64,000 bases of DNA from Chloroflexota bacterium (GTDB lineage: Bacteria > Chloroflexota > Anaerolineae > B4-G1 > SLSP01). Where the stretch lies: contig JAIOAX010000016.1 in the NCBI GenBank assembly GCA_019873645.1, forward strand, positions 1 to 64,000, in the 5' to 3' direction. Under the pieces are notes generated by a model. It had not been told where the DNA came from, did no database searches, and saw only the letters and a program-made list of their open reading frames with translations. Position numbers and translations under genes: made by a program. Every line of letters begins with the position of its first letter. Within the stretch, counting starts at the first letter, position 1. Positions 63,841 to 64,000 of the stretch are shown one piece after another.

Positions 63841-64000
63841 CATTCTTTGACTTTGGCGAGCGTCACCACCGAGAGCAAAAACAGCAGTCCGTAAATGGCA
63901 AAGAGCACCACATAGCCCAGACCGGGGACATCCGGTGTGGCGCGCGTGAAGAAATCCGCCACCGGCCCGCCGATGTAGGCCCCCACCGCGCCGGCGCCTG
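63840..64000 (-). CDS. C-terminal end of a multi-helix membrane transporter
   Basis: Only the last 53 codons lie in the window. They read AVGAYIGGPVADFF, a short hydrophilic loop, GLGYVVLFAIYGLLFLLSVV and then LAKVKE and a TGA. The Gly-rich end of one helix, a full last helix and a short charged tail fit an MFS-type transporter, possibly for a sugar given the neighbours. The family call is tentative. Confidence 0.5.
   Translation of the reverse strand, partial: GAGAVGAYIGGPVADFFTRATPDVPGLGYVVLFAIYGLLFLLSVVTLAKVKE

Noticed and set aside
1..64000. tRNA, rRNA, insertion sequences, prophage, CRISPR-Cas or classical defence islands
   Set aside because: No cloverleaf, rRNA core sequence, transposase, integrase, phage structural gene or Cas motif was seen on either strand. 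The mobile-like signals are all short non-coding repeats.

Overview
The window looks like bacterial chromosome from a Chloroflexota member, probably Anaerolineae, Caldilineae or a relative. This is inferred from gene content only: very large secreted repeat proteins ending in an IYLPLVxRN-type tail, a split glycine dehydrogenase (gcvPA/gcvPB), multi-GAF/PAS histidine kinases, a tad-type Flp pilin, and many short-unit tandem repeats between and inside genes. I saw no rRNA, tRNA, transposase, prophage or CRISPR array.

Layout. 1-1.4 kb: 3' end of a secreted InlB-like/PKD repeat protein. 1.5-6.4 kb (minus): hybrid sensor kinase and a WYL regulator. 6.6-8.9 kb (plus): MFS transporter and a TIM-barrel sugar isomerase. 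8.9-13.4 kb (minus): rhodanese lipoprotein, AIM24 protein, then a tightly overlapping lipid kinase / acyltransferase / cysS operon. 13.5-22.9 kb (plus): a MazF-like toxin remnant (minus strand), a DHH-CBS-tRNA nucleotidyltransferase fusion, an unknown gene, a methyltransferase, transketolase and a DUF2723 membrane protein. 23.0-36.8 kb (minus): a 4605-residue secreted subtilase with 19 InlB-like repeats, seven of them duplicated as a 1512-bp tandem block. 37.2-44.9 kb (plus): GAF sensor kinase, receiver-TadZ protein, gcvH-gcvPA-gcvPB. 45.1-47.6 kb (plus): DUF2085 protein, lgt, zinc-ribbon coiled-coil protein. 47.6-58.5 kb: two converging glycan gene sets (two polyprenol-phosphate-sugar-synthase-like GT2s, GT87- and PIG-V-like membrane transferases, an epimerase, a methyltransferase, a radical SAM protein), bracketed by two paralogous membrane proteins, plus an orphan Flp pilin. 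58.7-64 kb: maf, a lipoprotein class B PBP, a DeoR regulator, a MalK-type ATPase and the end of a membrane transporter.

The most interesting signals lie outside the obvious genes. (1) A probable small RNA on the minus strand at 47590-47684 has a good promoter, a 14-bp stem whose single non-Watson-Crick position pairs as U-G only on that strand, an unpaired linker resembling the anti-Shine-Dalgarno tail of 16S rRNA, and a strong terminator; its promoter shares an upstream box with the pilin promoter. (2) Heptamer/octamer tandem repeats, like the STRRs of filamentous cyanobacteria, are read in frame inside three genes. (3) Several palindromic MITE-like elements occur, one next to gcvH. (4) Two promoters have the -10 box exactly six bases before the start codon, implying leaderless mRNAs.

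All calls come from reading the sequence; family names rest on motif recognition, not database searches.
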